From Blastococcus sp. TF02A-35 (GTDB lineage: Bacteria; Actinomycetota; Actinomycetes; Mycobacteriales; Geodermatophilaceae), in NCBI RefSeq assembly GCF_004571075.1, contig NZ_SPQP01000034.1, positions 1-41,401 of the forward strand: DNA of 41,401 nucleotides, read 5' to 3'. Within the stretch, counting starts at the first letter, position 1. Each line of letters begins with the position of its first letter. The translations under genes and the position numbers were made by a program. Positions 1 to 8,010 of the stretch are shown in pieces. The notes under the pieces are model-generated. The model was not told where the DNA came from and did no database searches. It saw only the letters and a program-made list of their open reading frames with translations.

Positions 1-1
1 C

Positions 2-943
2 GCCGGCGGCACCGCCGGGCCGCCGCCCGCGGACGGGCTGGCCGCGTGGGCGGTGCTGCCGATGCGCACCGGCGAGCGCGTCCTCGGCTCGCTCGCCGTC
101 GGCTGGCACCGGCCGCACCCCCTCGAGGACGACGACGTCCGGGTCCTGGAGGCCTTCGCCGCCCAGTGCGCCCAGGCCCTGGACCGGGTGGCCCGGCTGG
201 AGCAGGAGCGCGAGCAGGCGGCGGCGACCCGCAGCCTCGCCGAGGCGCTGCAGCGCTCGATGCTCACCGAGCCCCCGCGGCCGCCGGGGCTGCGCATCGC
301 CGTCCGGTACCGGCCCGCCGCGCGCGAGGCGGAGGTGGGTGGCGACTGGTACGACGCCTTCACCGCGCCGTCGGGCGCGACCACCATCGTGATCGGCGAC
401 GTCACCGGGCACGACCGGACCGCGGCCGCGGTGATGGGCCAGCTGCGCAACATGCTCCGGGGCGTGGCGCACGCGGTGGCCGGGGACCCGGCCGAGCTGC
501 TCACCAGCCTCGACCGCGCCGTCGTCGACCTCGGGGTGAGCACGCTGGCCACCGCCGTGCTGGCGCACGTCGGGCCCGCCGCCGGCGGAGGCCGGGAGCT
601 GCGCTGGGCGAACGCCGGGCACCCGCCGCCGCTGCTCGTCGGCCCCGACGGGGCGGTCGAGCTGCTCGAGCGGCCGCGCAACCTGCTGCTGGGCGTGGCC
701 CCGGGCACCGCCCGGCACGCGCACGCCCGCACGCTGGCGCCCGGGTCGTCCGTCGTGCTGTACACCGACGGGCTGGTGGAGCGCCGGGACGCCGCGCTGG
801 ACGACGGCTTCCGGCGGCTGCTCGACGCGGCGCGCGACCTGCACGCGCTGACCGCCGAGGAGGCCTGCGACGCCCTGCTCGCCCGCCTGGCGCCGGACTA
901 CACCGACGACGTCGCACTGCTGGTGCTGCGGGTGGAGGGCTAG
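2..943 (+). CDS. GAF-PP2C (RsbU/SpoIIE-type) serine phosphatase, 5' truncated
   Basis: Partial gene: the frame is open from the first bases of the window and ends at TAG 941-943. The visible part begins with the end of a GAF-like sensor domain (LGSLAVGW, then a long helix through [12 protein letters not shown]). A PP2C/SpoIIE phosphatase domain follows. Its metal-binding acidic motifs are visible as GGDWYDAF and VIGDVTGHD, and the C-terminal DDVALLVLR is typical. Proteins of this family dephosphorylate STAS anti-anti-sigma factors in partner-switch stress signalling in the cytoplasm. A STAS protein (4951-5451) and a MEDS-HATPase gene (36048-37035) lie elsewhere in the window, but no direct pairing can be shown. 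The stop overlaps the stop of the convergent neighbour in a shared CTAG. Confidence 0.9.
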   Translation, partial: AGGTAGPPPADGLAAWAVLPMRTGERVLGSLAVGWHRPHPLEDDDVRVLEAFAAQCAQALDRVARLEQEREQAAATRSLAEALQRSMLTEPPRPPGLRIAVRYRPAAREAEVGGDWYDAFTAPSGATTIVIGDVTGHDRTAAAVMGQLRNMLRGVAHAVAGDPAELLTSLDRAVVDLGVSTLATAVLAHVGPAAGGGRELRWANAGHPPPLLVGPDGAVELLERPRNLLLGVAPGTARHAHARTLAPGSSVVLYTDGLVERRDAALDDGFRRLLDAARDLHALTAEEACDALLARLAPDYTDDVALLVLRVEG

Positions 944-1659
944 CTGCCGGACGCCCGCAGGTGGGTGTCGAAGAACCGGAGGATCCGCGCCCACGCGTCC
1001 TCGGCCGAGGGCTGGTGGTAGCTGAACCCGGTCACCCGCTCCACCACGGCGAACGGCCCGCTGGAGTGCCGGTTGAGGAACGAGTGCCCGGCGTCGGGGT
1101 ACTCCACGACGTCGTTCGGCACCTCCAGCGCGTCCAGCGCGCCCCGCAGCCGGCCGGCGGCGCCGCGCAGCACCGGGTCGCGGCGGCCGTAGCTCGCCAC
1201 CACCGGGCAGGCACCCTCGAGCACGCGCTCGGCGTCCTTCGGCACGAAGCCGTAGTTCGGCGAGGCGGCGTCGAAGCCGCGCGTGGCGGCCAGCAGCGCG
1301 AAGCCGCCGCCCATGCAGAAGCCGACGACGCCGACCCGCCCGGTGCAGTCCGGCTGCTCCGCGGTCCAGCGCCGGGCGGCCTCGATGTCACCGAAGGCGG
1401 GGCCGCTGCGCCGCAGCAGGGAGCGGAACGTGCCCTGCAGGCAGCGCAGCGCTCCCCCGGCGGTGAACAGGTCCGGCGCCACCGCGAGGTAGCCGGCGGC
1501 GGCCAGCCGGTCGGCCTGCTGGCGGATGTCGTCGGTGAGGCCGAACGCCTCGTGCAGCACCACCACGCCGGGCCAGGGCCCCTCGCCGACCGGGGGCCGG
1601 CTCACGTGGGCCCGCAGCTCGGGAGCGCTGGCGCCGCCGGGGATCGAGGTCATGGGCAC
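940..1659 (-). CDS. Dienelactone hydrolase family protein
   Basis: An alpha/beta hydrolase of 239 residues, the usual length for the dienelactone hydrolase (DLH) family. The triad is visible: Cys115 in GFCMGGGF, Asp161 in GRRDPV and His192 in AGHSF. DLH enzymes open lactone rings during (chloro)aromatic breakdown, but many family members act on other esters, so the substrate is unknown. The start at 1659 is supported by a purine-rich AAGGA about eight bases upstream; a second ATG lies two codons in. The gene converges on the phosphatase, and the two stop codons share CTAG at 940-943. Confidence 0.88.
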   Translation of the reverse strand: MPMTSIPGGASAPELRAHVSRPPVGEGPWPGVVVLHEAFGLTDDIRQQADRLAAAGYLAVAPDLFTAGGALRCLQGTFRSLLRRSGPAFGDIEAARRWTAEQPDCTGRVGVVGFCMGGGFALLAATRGFDAASPNYGFVPKDAERVLEGACPVVASYGRRDPVLRGAAGRLRGALDALEVPNDVVEYPDAGHSFLNRHSSGPFAVVERVTGFSYHQPSAEDAWARILRFFDTHLRASGS

Positions 1660-1694
1660 GGGCTGGTCCTTCCGCCGGGGTCGGCCGAACGCTA

Positions 1695-1710
1695 GCGGCG
1701 GGAGCGCCGC
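1695..1710 (-). terminator. GC-rich hairpin, possible terminator
   Basis: A GCGGCG/CGCCGC stem of 6 bp with a GGAG loop lies just downstream of the FMN reductase-like gene and upstream of the dienelactone hydrolase start. There is no U tract. It could end the first transcript or simply be chance in a GC-rich gap. Confidence 0.25.
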
Positions 1711-1726
1711 CCCGCCCGGTCAGCGC

Positions 1727-2167
1727 TCACAGCCCGACGGCGACGGTGGCGGTCAGCTCGCGGACGGCCTCCATGTCCCCCGGCGCCGGCGCCCCGGTCA
1801 GCGACAGCGGCGCGGCCGCCCGCTTCCAGCCCAGCGCGGTCGTGATGCGCTCGACGCTGGCCAGCGCGCCGGCGGTGTCGTCGTTGCCGTGCACGTAGAC
1901 GCCGTAGGGGAGCCCGCGCGTGGCGTCGAGGCACGGGTAGTAGACGGTGTCGAAGAAGTGCTTGAGCGCGCCGGACATGTAGCCGATGTTCGCCGGCGTC
2001 CCCAGCACCACGCCGTCGGCGGCGAGCAGGTCGGCCGGGCCGGCGGACAGCGCCGGGCGCAGCGCCAGCTCCACCTCCTCGACCAGCGCCGCGCCCTCCT
2101 TCACGGCCTCGAGCACCGCCTGCAGGGCGGGTGAGGGCGTGTGGTGGACGACGAGCAGGCGCGGCAT
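1727..2167 (-). CDS. Flavodoxin / NADPH-dependent FMN reductase-like protein
   Basis: A 146-residue flavodoxin-fold protein. It opens with MPRLLVVHHTPSPALQ, the phosphate-binding loop position of flavodoxins. It then has ADGVVLGTPANIGYMSGALKHF, the pattern of NAD(P)H:FMN oxidoreductases and WrbA-like proteins that contacts the flavin. The ATG at 2167 was chosen over an upstream in-frame start because it begins directly at the first beta strand. It is divergent from the YCII gene, with only 18 bases between the two start codons, so the promoters must overlap or lie within the neighbouring genes. The electron acceptor is not predictable. Confidence 0.82.
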   Translation of the reverse strand: MPRLLVVHHTPSPALQAVLEAVKEGAALVEEVELALRPALSAGPADLLAADGVVLGTPANIGYMSGALKHFFDTVYYPCLDATRGLPYGVYVHGNDDTAGALASVERITTALGWKRAAAPLSLTGAPAPGDMEAVRELTATVAVGL

Positions 2168-2185
2168 GGGCGCATCATCCCCGAC

Positions 2186-2455
2186 ATGCACCTGCTCCTG
2201 GAGTACACGCTGGCCGACGACTACCTGCCCCGGCGGGCCGCGCTGCGCGAGGAGCACCTGGCTCTCGCGCGGGCGGCCCACGACCGCGGTGAGCTGCTGC
2301 TCGCCGGCGCGCTGCCCGACCCCTACGACCGGGCGGTCCTGGTGTGGACGGCGTCCCGCGAGGTGGTGGAGCGGTTCGTCGGCGCGGACCCCTACGTCCG
2401 CGAGGGCCTGGTGACCTCCTGGTCGGTCCGCCCGTGGAACGTCGTCATCGGCTGA
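2186..2455 (+). CDS. YCII family protein
   Basis: An 89-residue protein with the YCII-family layout: a first strand MHLLLEYTL, a conserved His in REEHLALA, and the Asp-containing ADPYVREGLV near the C terminus. YCII proteins are small ferredoxin-like-fold proteins of mostly unknown function; a few are thought to be enzymes that use the His-Asp pair. The ATG at 2186 fits the domain start, although a GTG 15 codons upstream is in frame and overlaps the divergent gene. No clear Shine-Dalgarno sequence is present, so a leaderless transcript is possible. Its end overlaps the restored end of the convergent mug gene by 11 bases. Confidence 0.8.
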   Translation: MHLLLEYTLADDYLPRRAALREEHLALARAAHDRGELLLAGALPDPYDRAVLVWTASREVVERFVGADPYVREGLVTSWSVRPWNVVIG

Positions 2456-2953
2456 CCGGGCGGAGCCGGGCGTAGCTGCGGGCGAGGTCGGGCAGCTGCG
2501 CGTGCGCGTTCAGGCCGCTGGGTTCGGCACCACCCAGGTCTCCGCGCCGCCGAGGCGCTCCTCCTGGCGGCCGGCCGCGGCGCGCGGGCGTCCGAACGCC
2601 TGCCGCCAGGCGGTGATGCCCAGCACCGCCAGCACCGCGGGCCGGTAGGCCGACACCAGCCGCTCCAGCGCCACGGCGCCCTCGGCCAGCTCCTGCGCCG
2701 AGAGCTCCGCGGCGGTGCGGGTGGGCCGGTCGACCAGGTTCGTCACGCCCAGGCCGTAGCGCAGCAGCTCGCGGTCCTCCTCCGGGCGCAGCCGCCGCGG
2801 GGTGAGCCCGGCCAGGTGCAGCGCCGGCCAGAACCGGTTGCCCGGCCGGGCGAAGTGGTGCCCGCGCTCGGCCGAGGTCAGCGACGGGTTGATGCCGCAG
2901 AAGAGCACGTCGAGCCCGGGCGCGACGATGTCGGGCAAGGGCTTGTCGGCCAC
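2445..2953 (-). pseudogene. mug: Mug/TDG-type mismatch-specific uracil-DNA glycosylase, frameshifted near the C terminus
   Basis: Mug-family glycosylases remove uracil or thymine from G mismatches. The open frame (2510-2953, 147 residues) has the family's GINPSL motif at about residues 20-25 and FARPGNRFWPALHLAGL. It ends abruptly as VVPNPAA. One base further along, another frame continues as PSGLNAHAQLPDL and ends at TGA 2447-2445, which is the normal C terminus with its NPSGLN motif. A single missing C on the coding strand, in the GGG at + 2520-2522, explains this. If real, the second active-site motif is lost; if a sequencing error, the gene is intact. It starts 4 bases after the histidine phosphatase stop, in the same operon. 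Confidence 0.85.
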
Positions 2954-2957
2954 GGTG

Positions 2958-3608
2958 CTACCGGTAGCTGAGCAGGTGCCGCTGGGGGCCGGTGACGTGC
3001 GCGTGGTCGTTGAAGGCCAGCAGCGTCAGGCCGCTGCTCCCGGAGAGCAGGGAGGTGACGCCGACGTTCACCGCGGCCCGGTTGAGCGCCACGACGGCGT
3101 CCGCGGAGGCGCCCAGCAGGGAGGCGACCACCGCGGCGATCACGCCGCCGGAGCTGACCACCACCGCGTCGCGCCCCTTCTCGAGACCGGCGGCGAGGTC
3201 CCGGACGGCGGCGAGGGCGCCGCGGGAGAAGGCCGGCCAGCCGTCGGCGTCACCGGCCGCGATCCAGGACCGGAGGGCGCCGTCGAGCAGCTGCTGCACC
3301 TGGCGGTTCCCCGGCTGCCCGTCCGCGGCCTCGCCGGGGTAGCGCTGCAGCAGCTCGACGTGGTCGTACTCGTCCAGGCGCGGGTCCGGCCCGGCCGGCG
3401 CACCGAAGCCCGCCGCCTCCGCCAGCAGCGCCGCGGTGTCCCGCTGCCGCAGCAGCGTCCCGGACACGACCAGGGGGTCGCGCAGCTCGCGCCGCCGCAG
3501 CTCCTCCCCCACGCACGCGGCCTGCACGCGCCCCAGGTCGGACAGGACGTCGTAGTCGTCGGCCCCGAACGAGGCCTGGCCGTGGCGGACCAGGGAGATC
3601 AGCGGCAT
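2958..3608 (-). CDS. Histidine phosphatase family protein
   Basis: A 216-residue phosphoglycerate-mutase-like protein. Catalytic His9 lies in LVRHGQAS, and a second conserved His is in NDHAHV near the C terminus. The central DEYDHVELLQRYPG fits the acidic residue of this branch. These enzymes pass phosphate through a phosphohistidine; the substrate here is unknown. The ATG at 3608 overlaps the end of the upstream APH-like kinase gene by 10 bases, so translation is probably coupled. APH-like kinase plus histidine phosphatase is a familiar actinobacterial pair, often found near acyl-CoA dehydrogenases, though none is seen here. Confidence 0.88.
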   Translation of the reverse strand: MPLISLVRHGQASFGADDYDVLSDLGRVQAACVGEELRRRELRDPLVVSGTLLRQRDTAALLAEAAGFGAPAGPDPRLDEYDHVELLQRYPGEAADGQPGNRQVQQLLDGALRSWIAAGDADGWPAFSRGALAAVRDLAAGLEKGRDAVVVSSGGVIAAVVASLLGASADAVVALNRAAVNVGVTSLLSGSSGLTLLAFNDHAHVTGPQRHLLSYR

Positions 3609-4666
3609 CCGGCCAGCCGCTCCGCGCGCTGGAGCAGGACGGCGGCGGCGATGCCGAAGTGGGCGAACCGCGGGTTGGTGGTGTGCCCGGAGCGGAACCG
3701 CGCCCAGATCTGCTGGATGATCACCGCGAGCCGGAACAGCCCGAACACCTCGTAGAAGGTCCAGTTCTCCGCCTGCAGGCCGGTGCGCGCCAGGTACCGC
3801 TCCACGACCTGCTCGCGGGTGGGCATCCCCGGCAGGGTGCTCGGCTGGGTGGAGACCAGGCCGAACTCCTCGTCGTCGTCGGCGGTCACCCAGTAGGCCA
3901 GCGAGGCGCCCAGGTCCATCAGCGGGTCCCCGACCGTCGCCATCTCCCAGTCGAGGACCCCGGTGATGCGGGGCGTCCCGGAGAGGTCCAGCACGAGGTT
4001 GTCCAGCTTCCAGTCCCCGTGCAGCAGGCTGGCCCGGACGTCTTGCGGCTGGTTGGCCGCCAGCCAGGCCATGAGCTCCTCGGCCGGGGGGACGTCGTCG
4101 GTGAGCGCGTCGCGGAAGCGCCGCGACCAGCCCTCCACCTGGCGGCGGACGTAGCCCGGGCCCTTGCCGAGGTCGGCCAGCCCGGCCTGCTCGACGTCGA
4201 TGGAGTGCAGGTCGGCGAGGGTGTCGTAGGCGGTCTCGCCCAGCACCCTGGCCTGCTCGGGCGACAGCTCCACGCCCTCCGGGAGCTTCCGGCCCAGGAC
4301 GACGCCGCGCAGCCGCTCCATGACGTAGAAGTCGCTGCCGATGACCGACGGGTCCTCGCAGAACCCGTGGATCTCGGCGACCACGTCCAGGTGCGGCCGC
4401 AGCCGCTGCTGCACCCGCACCTCCCGGCCCATGTCGTGCGCGGAGGCCGCCTTGTGCCCGTGCGGCGGGCGGCGGAGCACGAGGTCGAGGTCGCCGTAGT
4501 CGAGCAGGTAGGTCAGGTTGCTCGCCCCACCGGAGAACTGGCGCACCTGCGGCGCGGGGCGTCCGTCGAGCGCCGGCACGCGCGGCGCCAGCCACGCGTG
4601 GACGGCCTCGACGTCGAAGGCGTCCTCGGGGCGGACGTCGCGGAGTCGGGTCGCGTTCTCGCTCAT
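3599..4666 (-). CDS. Phosphotransferase family protein (ACAD10/APH-like kinase)
   Basis: A 355-residue kinase-fold protein of the APH/choline-kinase superfamily. It has the catalytic loop HGDWKLDN (216-223, catalytic Asp218) and the metal-binding DWEMATVGDPLMDLG starting at Asp239. An N-terminal SGGASNLTYLL corresponds to the nucleotide-binding loop. It most resembles the ACAD10 kinase domain, whose relatives phosphorylate hydroxyacyl compounds in fatty-acid or hydroxy-acid breakdown; the assignment to that substrate class is inference. The ATG at 4666 (MSENAT) is preferred; another ATG lies three codons upstream. It is first in an operon with the histidine phosphatase and mug. Confidence 0.88.
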   Translation of the reverse strand: MSENATRLRDVRPEDAFDVEAVHAWLAPRVPALDGRPAPQVRQFSGGASNLTYLLDYGDLDLVLRRPPHGHKAASAHDMGREVRVQQRLRPHLDVVAEIHGFCEDPSVIGSDFYVMERLRGVVLGRKLPEGVELSPEQARVLGETAYDTLADLHSIDVEQAGLADLGKGPGYVRRQVEGWSRRFRDALTDDVPPAEELMAWLAANQPQDVRASLLHGDWKLDNLVLDLSGTPRITGVLDWEMATVGDPLMDLGASLAYWVTADDDEEFGLVSTQPSTLPGMPTREQVVERYLARTGLQAENWTFYEVFGLFRLAVIIQQIWARFRSGHTTNPRFAHFGIAAAVLLQRAERLAGCR

Positions 4667-4886
4667 CGGGCCCATCCCACCACGAGCCGCCCGGGCCTTC
4701 GCGGCGCGTGCCCCGTGGGCGGGCACCGGCCACCGGCAGCGGGCGGTACCTCGGTGTCAGGGAGCCACCGCGCCGCGTCCCGCCACCCCGCCGGCGTCGC
4801 CGGTTCCGGACCCGGCCGTTCCGGCACCCGCCGCGGGGGGCGTCGCCGGCGGTAGCGTCCGCCCCAGGTCGAGCACCCGGCCCACC

Positions 4887-4903
4887 GTCACGCACGCCGT
4901 GAC
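4887..4903. promoter_or_regulatory. Inverted repeat GTCACG-N5-CGTGAC upstream of the STAS gene
   Basis: A perfect 6-bp inverted repeat with a 5-base spacer lies 48 bases before the STAS start, in the 284-base gap between 4667 and 4950. It could be an operator or a small leader hairpin. Nothing else in that gap looks like a gene. Confidence 0.25.
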
Positions 4904-4950
4904 CGGACCGGGCGGCCGCTGGACGACCCGGCCGAGGCAGGAGACAGGCC

Positions 4951-5451
4951 ATGGCAGTACCAGCGAACCCCCCGGTCGAGCTCCCCGACGGGCGCCGCCC
5001 GGTGACCTTCCTCGTGTCGGTCGACCTCGGCACCGCCACCGTGACGGTCACCGGGGAGCTGGACCAGACGACCGCCCACCACGTCCTCGACGGGCTGGCC
5101 GCGCTGACCGGCACCGGGCACCGCCGGTGGTCGGTCGACATGGGCCAGGTGACCTTCTGCGACGCGGCCGGGCTCCGGTCGCTGGTCACCGGGCACCACC
5201 TCGCCCGCCGGCACGGCAGCGCGCTGGTCCTCGAGCGGCCGAGCCCCTGCGTGCACCGGCTGATGGTGCTGGTCGGGCTGGACCGGGTCCTCACGATGAG
5301 CACCGACCGGCCCTGCCCCCCACCGGCGGCGGGCGGTCAGCGACCGCTGCCGGCCGCCGGGCCGCTGCGCTCGGCCCGGCGGGTCCAGTCCCTCCCGGCG
5401 GGCATGGGCGGCCCGGGCGACCACGGCCGTCCGGCGCTACTGGACGGGTGA
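4951..5451 (+). CDS. STAS domain protein (anti-sigma factor antagonist-like)
   Basis: A 166-residue protein. Residues from about 20 to 115 form a STAS domain: strands VDLGTATVTVTGELDQ, VDMGQVTFCDAAGLRSL and GSALVLERPSPCVHRLM. STAS proteins bind anti-sigma kinases and are controlled by phosphorylation of a Ser/Thr in the D-S-(S/T)-G loop. Here that loop reads CDAAG, so the usual phosphosite is an alanine. The last 50 or so residues are Pro/Arg/Gly-rich and not part of the domain. A GGAG lies about ten bases before the ATG. The 3' end overlaps the convergent small gene by 15 bases. Confidence 0.82.
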   Translation: MAVPANPPVELPDGRRPVTFLVSVDLGTATVTVTGELDQTTAHHVLDGLAALTGTGHRRWSVDMGQVTFCDAAGLRSLVTGHHLARRHGSALVLERPSPCVHRLMVLVGLDRVLTMSTDRPCPPPAAGGQRPLPAAGPLRSARRVQSLPAGMGGPGDHGRPALLDG

Positions 5452-5670
5452 CTCCGGCGCCGGGAGCTGGACGCCGAGCTGCTCGTCGACCGAGGCGACG
5501 CCCGCGACGCCGGTGAGCGCGCCCAGCGTGCCCGAGGGGACCGAGCCGGTGATGATGCCGAGGCCGTCGAGCACCTGGTCCACCTGCATGCCGCGCGCAC
5601 GCAGGCCCTGCACGACGCCGTCCAGGGCCGCCAGGTGACCGTCGTCGACCGTGACGCTGACGTGGGTCAT
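5437..5670 (-). CDS. Small I9/propeptide-like protein, partner of the adjacent subtilase
   Basis: A 77-residue protein that starts at MTHVSVTVDD; an upstream in-frame start seven codons earlier is less likely. Its pattern is THVSVTVDD, then a helix AALDGVVQGLRARGM, then IITGSVPSGTLGALTGV and AGVASVDEQ. This looks like the beta-alpha-beta propeptide/inhibitor I9 fold of subtilases, ending in the 'V.SVDEQ' stretch that normally sits at the cleavage point. It lies 25 bases downstream of the subtilase gene on the same strand. The assignment rests on pattern and context; I did not see a family-defining motif beyond this. Confidence 0.6.
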   Translation of the reverse strand: MTHVSVTVDDGHLAALDGVVQGLRARGMQVDQVLDGLGIITGSVPSGTLGALTGVAGVASVDEQLGVQLPAPESPVQ

Positions 5671-5695
5671 GCCGCGCACGCTACGCGGCACGGCC

Positions 5696-7036
5696 TCACT
5701 GCGGGGCGACCGCCAGCCCGCTGCCGGCGTCGACCGCCGGCTGGGGAATCCGCTCGCTCTCCTGCAGCAGCGTCGCCCACAGCTCCAGCCCGCGGCGGCC
5801 GGTGGCCTCGGCCCACAGCGCGGCGAGCCCGGCCACGTGCGGCGTGGCCATGCTCGTGCCGCTGATCGTGTTGTAGCGGGTGGGCATCGGCCAGGCGGAG
5901 TAGACCTCGAAGCCGGGGGCGGCGACGTCGACCTGGCCGCCGCGTGCGGGCAGGCTGCGGGCGGAGAACCAGGCCATCTCCAGAGCTTGGTCGAGCGCTC
6001 CCACGGCCATGATCTCGACGCTGTTGGCCGGGGCGCCGACGAACCCGAAGTCGCCCGCCCGCCGGTCGGCGTTGTTCCCCGCGGCGGCGATGACCAGCGA
6101 GCCCTGCTGGAGCGCCCGCCGCCCGGCCGCGGAGTAGGGCGGGTGCGCCTGCATCACGTCGGCGCCGAGGGACATGGAGATCACCGGGCACCGGCTGGTG
6201 ACCGCCCAGTTGATGCCGGCGAGGATCCCGGCGTCGGTACCGCTGCCGTCGGTGCCGAGCACCTTGCCGGCGTAGATCTCGGCCTCGTGGGCGACGCCGT
6301 AGCGGGGGCCGGTCGACGGCGTGCGCGGGCCGCAGGCCGTACCGATGCAGTGCGTCCCGTGGCCGTGCCCGTCCTGCGCGTCCTCCCCCGCGACGAAGGA
6401 GCGCGCCGTGACCGCGCGCCCGGCGAAGTCCGGGTGGCCGGCGTCGAAGCCGGTGTCCAGCACCGCCACCCGGATGCCGCGTCCGGAGCGCCCGGAGGAG
6501 TCCGCGCGCACGGCCTGGACCCCCCACGTCGACTGCGCCGTGTCCTCGAACCGGGCCGGCGCGGCGGGCGGCGGCGCGGCACCCGCTCCTCCGCCGGCGA
6601 GCAGCCGGCCGGCCAGGTCGGCCACCCCGTCCCGGTAGCCGGCGGTGTAGCCGGTGGCGGAGCCGTCGGGGCGGCCGTCGTCGAGGCGGTCGAGCACGTG
6701 GTGCACCAGCTCGGGAGAGACCGAGAGGACCGGCCGGCCGGCCGCCTCGGCGGTCTGCAGGCGGCTCACCTGCCCCGGGTCGGCGGAGACCACGGCGATG
6801 CCCAGCGCGCTGAAGACCGTCGCCTCGGCGTCCTGCAGCGCCTCGGGCGGGACGTCCCCCTCGGCGAAGTCGCGGGAGTCGGCGACCTGGTGGACGCCCA
6901 CCCGGCCCCAGTCCACGCGCGCGTCGTCGCCGGTGCCGGCGAGGACGACGACCTGCCTGCCCGTGGTGCGCGGCAGCGGGCCCACCGCACCGTGCCGGAC
7001 CTCGCCCGGGATGCCCGGGCGCCTCGGATCGATCAC
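5696..7036 (-). CDS. Subtilisin-like S8 serine peptidase, apparently cytosolic
   Basis: A 446-residue protein. Residues about 170-440 form an S8 peptidase domain with catalytic Asp194 (AVLDTGFD), His226 (GHGTHC), the oxyanion Asn321 (AAAGNN) and Ser395 (GTSMATPHVAG). There is no signal peptide or membrane segment. The first 165 residues are unusual: they contain VVVLAGTGDDARVDWGRVG and a Gly/Ala/Pro linker instead of a standard propeptide. A small I9-like protein is encoded just downstream and may act as its separate chaperone or inhibitor. The N terminus is taken from the only reasonable ATG at 7036. Confidence 0.9.
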   Translation of the reverse strand: MIDPRRPGIPGEVRHGAVGPLPRTTGRQVVVLAGTGDDARVDWGRVGVHQVADSRDFAEGDVPPEALQDAEATVFSALGIAVVSADPGQVSRLQTAEAAGRPVLSVSPELVHHVLDRLDDGRPDGSATGYTAGYRDGVADLAGRLLAGGGAGAAPPPAAPARFEDTAQSTWGVQAVRADSSGRSGRGIRVAVLDTGFDAGHPDFAGRAVTARSFVAGEDAQDGHGHGTHCIGTACGPRTPSTGPRYGVAHEAEIYAGKVLGTDGSGTDAGILAGINWAVTSRCPVISMSLGADVMQAHPPYSAAGRRALQQGSLVIAAAGNNADRRAGDFGFVGAPANSVEIMAVGALDQALEMAWFSARSLPARGGQVDVAAPGFEVYSAWPMPTRYNTISGTSMATPHVAGLAALWAEATGRRGLELWATLLQESERIPQPAVDAGSGLAVAPQ

Positions 7037-7150
7037 TGCTCCCCCTCGGCTCGGGAACGCCGGACCAGCCAGCGTCCTCGGGTGCGGAGCGGGGCGCCAG
7101 CCGGCCCCGCGTGTCGCAGTGTGGAGGGCACCTACGACGAACCCGGGAGG

Positions 7151-7552
<402 letters not shown>

Positions 7553-7689
7553 TGGGGGCTCCTCGGGGTGCAGGGCGCCGAGCGCGGAGGCGTTCGGCGG
7601 GGTCAGGAGGGAGGACCGGGCACCGGGCGGGAACTCATCGGTGTCGCCGCGGCCGTCGCGTGGCGGGGGTCACGGGTGTGATCACCGCC

Positions 7690-7751
7690 ATGCTGGGTTC
7701 ACTTGACGAACCTTGTCCCGAGGAGCATGGTTCAAGGTGCGAACCCAGCAT
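7690..7751. promoter_or_regulatory. Promoter with two tandem GGTTC-N7-GAACC palindromes
   Basis: Two 17-bp palindromes of the form GGTTC-N7-GAACC lie at 7696-7712 and 7729-7745, with centres 33 bp apart, about three helical turns. The outermost arms also form an 11-bp perfect inverted repeat (7690-7700 with 7741-7751). A possible promoter sits between them: -35 TTGACG at 7703-7708, a 17-base spacer, and -10 CATGGT at 7726-7731. The first palindrome covers the -35 box and the second covers the -10 box and start point. This is what a repressor-controlled promoter for the small gene at 7796 would look like. The sequence symmetry is seen directly; the function is inferred. Confidence 0.45.
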
Positions 7752-7795
7752 CCGGGGACGCGACCCGATCCGCTCCTCACCGTGGAGGACACCCC

Positions 7796-7939
7796 ATGTC
7801 CAGCCTGCGCACCACCCTCGCCCGCCGTCACGCCGCGCGCGTCCAGCGCCGCCAGGAGCTGGCCCTCGCCCGCGCCTTCGCCGCCGCCCCGACCGTCGAG
7901 TCGGCCCACGAGATCGCCGTCCTCAGCACCCGCCGCTGA
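7796..7939 (+). CDS. Small basic actinobacterial protein, unknown function
   Basis: A 47-residue protein, MSSLRTTLARRHAARVQRR followed by a helical stretch ending in EIAVLSTRR. It is strongly basic at the N terminus and predicted all-helical. A clear GGAGG (7784-7788) lies eight bases before the ATG, so this start was chosen over in-frame upstream codons. Small proteins with this 'TLARRHAAR..RR' pattern occur widely in Geodermatophilaceae-like genomes, to my recollection, with no known role. The palindromic promoter just upstream suggests tight regulation. Confidence 0.7.
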   Translation: MSSLRTTLARRHAARVQRRQELALARAFAAAPTVESAHEIAVLSTRR

Positions 7940-8010
7940 CCGCCCGCCCCGGTCCCACCACCTGAGCGCTCCCCCGGCGCGGCACCGCCTCCCCGGGGGA
8001 GGATGCCCAG

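Noticed and set aside
2958..5303. A 781-residue open frame on the minus strand
   Set aside because: Only its last 216 codons are the histidine phosphatase. The rest is a shadow of the APH-like kinase and STAS genes in a wrong frame, rich in Arg, Gly and Pro, as expected from high third-position GC.
4888..5424. A 178-residue minus-strand frame opposite the STAS gene
   Set aside because: It is antisense to a clear STAS domain and has no conserved motif; it is a GC shadow.
7729..7745. T-arm-like stem-loop GGTTC-N7-GAACC, possible tRNA
   Set aside because: A 5-bp stem with a 7-base loop looks like a tRNA T arm, but the loop is not a TTCRA type and no acceptor, D or anticodon arms surround it. 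It is better read as part of the tandem palindromes.
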